This document shows positions 61,200-64,000 of a stretch of DNA of 64,000 nt, piece after piece. Positions within the stretch are counted from its first letter, which is position 1. The number at the start of each line of letters is the position of its first letter. This DNA comes from SXOA01 sp051004015 (GTDB lineage Bacteria > Planctomycetota > Planctomycetia > Pirellulales > Pirellulaceae): assembly GCA_051004015.1 (NCBI GenBank), contig JBPCKT010000002.1:9164-73163 (forward strand), given 5' to 3'. The translations under genes were made by a program, and so were the position numbers. The notes beneath the pieces were generated by a model. That model saw only the letters and a program-made list of their open reading frames with translations. It was not told where the DNA came from and searched no databases.

Positions 61200-62621
61200 A
61201 TGTTCTCTCGCCGCCAACTCCTCCAGTCCACCTCCTGCGGCTTCGGGATGCTCGCTTTGGCCGGTATGTTGGAGTCTCTCGGCCTGCGGGGCAGTTCGGC
61301 TCAAGCTGCCAGCGAAAGCGCCAATCCCCTTCTTCCGCGCCAGCCGCATTTTCCGGCCAAGGCCAAGCGGGTGATCTTCATGTTCATGCAAGGCGCGCCC
61401 TCGCATGTGGACACCTTCGACTACAAGCCCCAATTGGAGAAGGATGACGGGAAAACGGCGGGAGGCGGCAAGGGGAATCGCAAGCTGCTGAAGTCCCCCT
61501 TCGCATTCAGTCCAGCCGGTAACAGCGGGATTCAGATTTCAGAATTGTTCCCGAACCTGGCGAAACATGCCGACGACCTGTGCGTGCTCAACAGCCTGCA
61601 CTGCGACCTGCCCAATCATCCGCAGGCCAGCGTGCAGATGCACACCGGCAGCTTCCAGTTTGTGCGGCCGTCGATGGGGGCCTGGGTGCTGTATGGCCTG
61701 GGGACCGAAAACCAGGAGCTGCCCGGCTTCATCACGCTCAATCCGGTTGGCCGCGTCGGCGGGGCACAAAACTACGGAAGTTCCTTCTTGCCGGCGGCGT
61801 TCCAAGGGACGCGAATCGGCGGCGAAGGAGAGCCGCTGGCCCGCGCCAGCGTCCCCAATATCGCCAGCCGCGGCGTCTCCAAGCTGGAGCAGCGGACGCA
61901 GCTCGACCTGGTGCAGGAGCTCAATCGCGGCCGCCTGGGGCAGGACAAGGTCAACCGTGAATTGGAAGGGATCATCGAGTCCTACGAGCTGGCCTTCAAA
62001 ATGCAAACGGCTGTCCCCAAGCTCATGGACCTTTCCGACGAATCGCCGACCACGCTGGAGGCCTATGGCATCGGCTCCGGCAGCGCAGCCCCAATGGGCA
62101 AACGAGGCGGAGGCGGAACCGACAACTTCGGCCGGCAGTGCCTGCTCGCCCGCCGCTTCGCCGAAGCGGGCGTCCGCTTCATCGAACTCTCGCATCCCGG
62201 CTGGGACCAGCACCAGCAGCTCAGGACCCGCCTGACGGCCAACTGCGGCGCGATCGACCAGCCGATCGCCGCGCTCATCAACGATCTCAAGCAGCGGGGG
62301 ATGCTCAAGGACACGCTGCTCATCTGGGGCGGCGAATTCGGCCGCACCCCGCACGCCCAGAACGAGGACGGCCGCGACCACAACGCCACCGGCTTTTCCA
62401 TGTGGATGGCCGGCGGCGGAGTGAAAGGCGGCATGCGCTACGGGGCCACCGACGAGCACGGCATCAAGGCCGAGGAAAACAAGATGCACGTCCACGACCT
62501 GCATGCCACCATCCTGCATCTGCTCGGACTCGACCACACCCGCCTCACCTACAACTACAGCGGCCGCGACTTCCGCCTGACCGAAGTGCACGGGAACGTG
62601 GCGAAGGAGATTTTGGCGTAG
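61200..62621 (+). CDS. DUF1501-family secreted protein (sulfatase-like fold)
   Basis: A 473-residue protein starting with a Tat-type signal (SRRQLLQSTSCGFGMLALAG). Family marks: VIFMFMQGAPSHVDTFDYKP, HTGSFQFVRPSMGAWVLYGL, RRFAEAGVRFIELSHPGWDQ and TLLIWGGEFGRTPHAQNEDG with DHNATGFSMWMAGGGVKGG. It belongs to the alkaline-phosphatase/sulfatase superfamily in fold but has no standard catalytic Ser/Cys pattern. It is 57 bases after the DUF1549/DUF1553 gene, its usual partner. GGAG lies only seven bases before the ATG. Confidence 0.95.
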   Translation: MFSRRQLLQSTSCGFGMLALAGMLESLGLRGSSAQAASESANPLLPRQPHFPAKAKRVIFMFMQGAPSHVDTFDYKPQLEKDDGKTAGGGKGNRKLLKSPFAFSPAGNSGIQISELFPNLAKHADDLCVLNSLHCDLPNHPQASVQMHTGSFQFVRPSMGAWVLYGLGTENQELPGFITLNPVGRVGGAQNYGSSFLPAAFQGTRIGGEGEPLARASVPNIASRGVSKLEQRTQLDLVQELNRGRLGQDKVNRELEGIIESYELAFKMQTAVPKLMDLSDESPTTLEAYGIGSGSAAPMGKRGGGGTDNFGRQCLLARRFAEAGVRFIELSHPGWDQHQQLRTRLTANCGAIDQPIAALINDLKQRGMLKDTLLIWGGEFGRTPHAQNEDGRDHNATGFSMWMAGGGVKGGMRYGATDEHGIKAEENKMHVHDLHATILHLLGLDHTRLTYNYSGRDFRLTEVHGNVAKEILA

Positions 62622-62696
62622 CGTGGGGTAGGCTTCCAGCGTCCAACCTGCTCAATCAAGCGAAGGTTTCGTCCTCTTCGCGCGGCGGCTGATAAT

Positions 62697-63014
62697 TTAC
62701 GCTGCCCCAGCATGCAGCTTTACTCCGAGTGCTCTCACAACCTTCAGCACCGTGGCCAGACTTGGATTCCCGTTGGCGCCGAGAGCGCGATATAAGCTCT
62801 CACGGCTGAGACCGGCATCCTTGGCGACTTGGGTCATTCCCTTGGCGCGAGCGATTTCCCCGAGCGCTCGAGCAATGCCGGCTGCGTCGTCGGGCGCCTC
62901 CTCGAGCCAGACGTCCAGATAGGCGGCCATCTCTTCGGGCGTACGCAGATGCTCCGCCACGTCGTAGGGCGTGGTCTTGGTCTTCCTCAATTTCTTCGCG
63001 GTGGTCTTGGGCAT
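62697..63014 (-). CDS. HigA-type antitoxin (addiction-module antidote family)
   Basis: A 105-residue protein. The family pattern is PYDVAEHLRTPEEMAAYLDV, then an HTH: IARAKGMTQVAKDAGLSRES and LYRALGANGNPSLATVLKVV. It follows the RelE-type gene with a six-base gap. It should neutralise the toxin and repress the operon. A Lys/Thr-rich N-terminal arm (TTAKKLRKTKTT) is unusual. Confidence 0.88.
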   Translation of the reverse strand: MPKTTAKKLRKTKTTPYDVAEHLRTPEEMAAYLDVWLEEAPDDAAGIARALGEIARAKGMTQVAKDAGLSRESLYRALGANGNPSLATVLKVVRALGVKLHAGAA

Positions 63015-63020
63015 CGCCAG

Positions 63021-63314
63021 CTACTCCTGAAAGTTCTTGGCCAAATGGATCGCTTTCGCGATATCGTTCTGCTGCGTCGACTTGTCTCCTCCAGCGAGGA
63101 GTAGCAGTAGCCTGGACCCCCGTTGGGAAAAGTAGACGCGGTATCCAGGTCCGAAGTCGATCTTCAATTCAGACACTCCATCGCTCAGGTTTCGATGCTG
63201 GCCCGGATTTCCCTGGATCAAGCGATCGATGCGAACCAGAATCCGTGCTCTTCCCGCCCGATCCTTCAGCGCGTCAATCCACTCGCGAAAGTCGTCGGTC
63301 TGCTCAACGCGCAT
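63021..63314 (-). CDS. RelE/ParE-type toxin (HigB-like)
   Basis: A 97-residue protein. The family core is FREWIDALKDRAGRARILVR, IDRLIQGNPGQHRNLSDGVS and ELKIDFGPGYRVYFSQRG, ending LLLLLAGGDKSTQQNDIAKA. This branch has the toxin gene first, then the HTH antitoxin, as here. RelE-fold toxins usually cleave mRNA on the ribosome. Confidence 0.9.
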   Translation of the reverse strand: MRVEQTDDFREWIDALKDRAGRARILVRIDRLIQGNPGQHRNLSDGVSELKIDFGPGYRVYFSQRGSRLLLLLAGGDKSTQQNDIAKAIHLAKNFQE

Positions 63315-63899
63315 TGATCAAGTGTAGCTTACGGGCTACAGGTGTCAAGGGGAGCGTGCCCCTCGCTGGGAAGGGAGTCAAACTTTACCTGGTCAGTAGC
63401 CGGATGCGCAAGTATTTTCTCACGTTTGATGCCGCACTGGGATTGCAGCCTGGTTCACCAGGCTTCCCGTCAGGCCCGCCGTTCACGGCGGGTATACGGC
63501 GTCCCCCATCAATTCCTGCAGCCTCGTTCACGAGGCTTTGATGCTTGGGCTTTAGCCACGCCACGAAAGGCTCTCAAGCGAGAGTTCTCTCCCTACGGAA
63601 CGCGCCGTCAACGGCGGGCCTGATGGGAAAAAGGACCATGTATGGTCCTGCTAGACCCTCATTCGGGACCGATTACCACGTCCCTGCGGGACTTCCGACT
63701 CATCTCATCTCGTACCCAGGCCCAGGCGGCGAAGCGCCGCCGCGGTCTGGGCTATCGCAATTCGTCCCTGCGGGGCTAAAAACAGCCTCCTAAAATATTT
63801 TCGACTTTTTTTGCTTTTGGGGCTTGTTTGTGGCACCGGGGTTGCGGAACAATTGGATAGTTGTTCAGCAGTAAACCCCATTTTCCGGGAGACCGTGCC
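63315..63899. other. Hairpin-rich intergenic region (possible REP cluster)
   Basis: No credible gene; open frames here cross several palindromes. Three hairpins in 90 bases share a GTTCAC-type loop: GCCTGG-TTCA-CCAGGC (63448-63463), CCCGCC-GTTCAC-GGCGGG (63475-63492) and GCCTCG-TTCA-CGAGGC (63521-63536). More palindromes follow at 63603-63616 and GGCGGC-GAAGC-GCCGCC (63725-63741). Just before the last gene is GAACAA-TTGGATAG-TTGTTC (63847-63866), which could be an operator. Confidence 0.6.
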
Positions 63900-64000
63900 A
63901 TGAAGACGATTGCCAAAAAATGCAAAAAGGCCAAGAAAACCACGCTTTTTCCCATCGAGCCTGTTCCAGAGGGCCCCTTTGCACCGCCGCTGGGGGGGAG
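63900..64000 (+). CDS. N-terminus of an unidentified protein (partial)
   Basis: An ATG at 63900 with GGGAGA at 63887-63892 opens a frame to the window end (33 codons). The start is Lys-rich (KTIAKKCKKAKK), then FPIEPVPEGPFAPP. Too short to identify. A promoter probably lies in the AT-rich stretch 63790-63870. Confidence 0.5.
   Translation, partial: MKTIAKKCKKAKKTTLFPIEPVPEGPFAPPLGG

Overview
The window is a 64 kb piece of a planctomycete chromosome. The 16S rRNA gene on the minus strand carries the target sites of the planctomycete probes PLA46 (near 54027-54044) and PLA886 (near 53211-53229). The protein content fits: a DUF1559 pilin-like start, a DUF1549/DUF1553 cytochrome with a DUF1501 partner, a 2355-residue exported WD40 protein, DUF6941 proteins and an NPYQPP-type membrane protein. 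I cannot name the genus. Both strands are densely coded. Nothing points to a prophage, integrative element, CRISPR array or intact insertion sequence; the mobile-looking material is short palindromic repeats.

Layout. 0-5.6 kb: pilin-like start, flgM, a Fur-family regulator behind a 12-bp inverted repeat, pyrE, ruvB, a secreted Tyr-rich protein and truD. 5.6-12.9 kb: the WD40 giant, overlapped by a small CPXCG zinc-ribbon gene. 12.9-18.4 kb: two tandem transglutaminase-like proteins (one apparently inactive), ispH, a double metal-binding exported protein, a DUF6941 protein and a glucose-dehydrogenase-like enzyme. 18.6-23.9 kb: a complete glycine-cleavage operon (gcvT, gcvH, gcvPA, gcvPB) ending in a lipoate/octanoate ligase-family gene. 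24-28.5 kb: FHA protein, ECF sigma factor with overlapping zinc anti-sigma, a small conserved protein, a TPR lipoprotein and a DUF1579 protein. 28.7-32.5 kb: serC, serA and two small proteins. 33.2-39 kb: a heavy-metal RND efflux cluster whose accessory proteins share a Cys/His motif. 39.3-50.7 kb: Ser/Thr kinase, nadA, a possible nuclease-fold protein, rplU, uppP, an isomerase-like TIM barrel, a metallo-beta-lactamase-fold nuclease, a TPR protein, a polysaccharide-export protein and a bacterial PH protein. 50.7-52.3 kb: two small overlapping toxin-antitoxin-like pairs. 52.4-54.4 kb: a solitary 16S gene with its own promoter, processing stem and terminator, with no 23S, 5S or tRNA attached. 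54.6-64 kb: an exported acyl-carrier-like lipoprotein lacking the prosthetic-group serine, a DoxX-like protein, a GlsB-type protein, a PA-IL-like secreted protein, a zinc-ribbon membrane protein with a repeat-derived tail, the DUF1549/DUF1553 plus DUF1501 pair, a RelE/HigA-type pair and the start of one more gene.

The recurring theme is short palindromic DNA pushed into gene edges. At least six repeat families occur. In several places the repeat forms the last codons, the stop codon or the N-terminus of a real gene (gcvT, serC, the 12.7 kb zinc-ribbon gene, the 58 kb zinc-ribbon gene). Most likely new biology: the Ser-to-Glu carrier-protein lipoprotein, the active/inactive transglutaminase pair, the Cys/His metal motif shared by an RND adaptor and a lipoprotein, and these gene-editing repeats. 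All functions are read from sequence patterns by eye; no database search was run.
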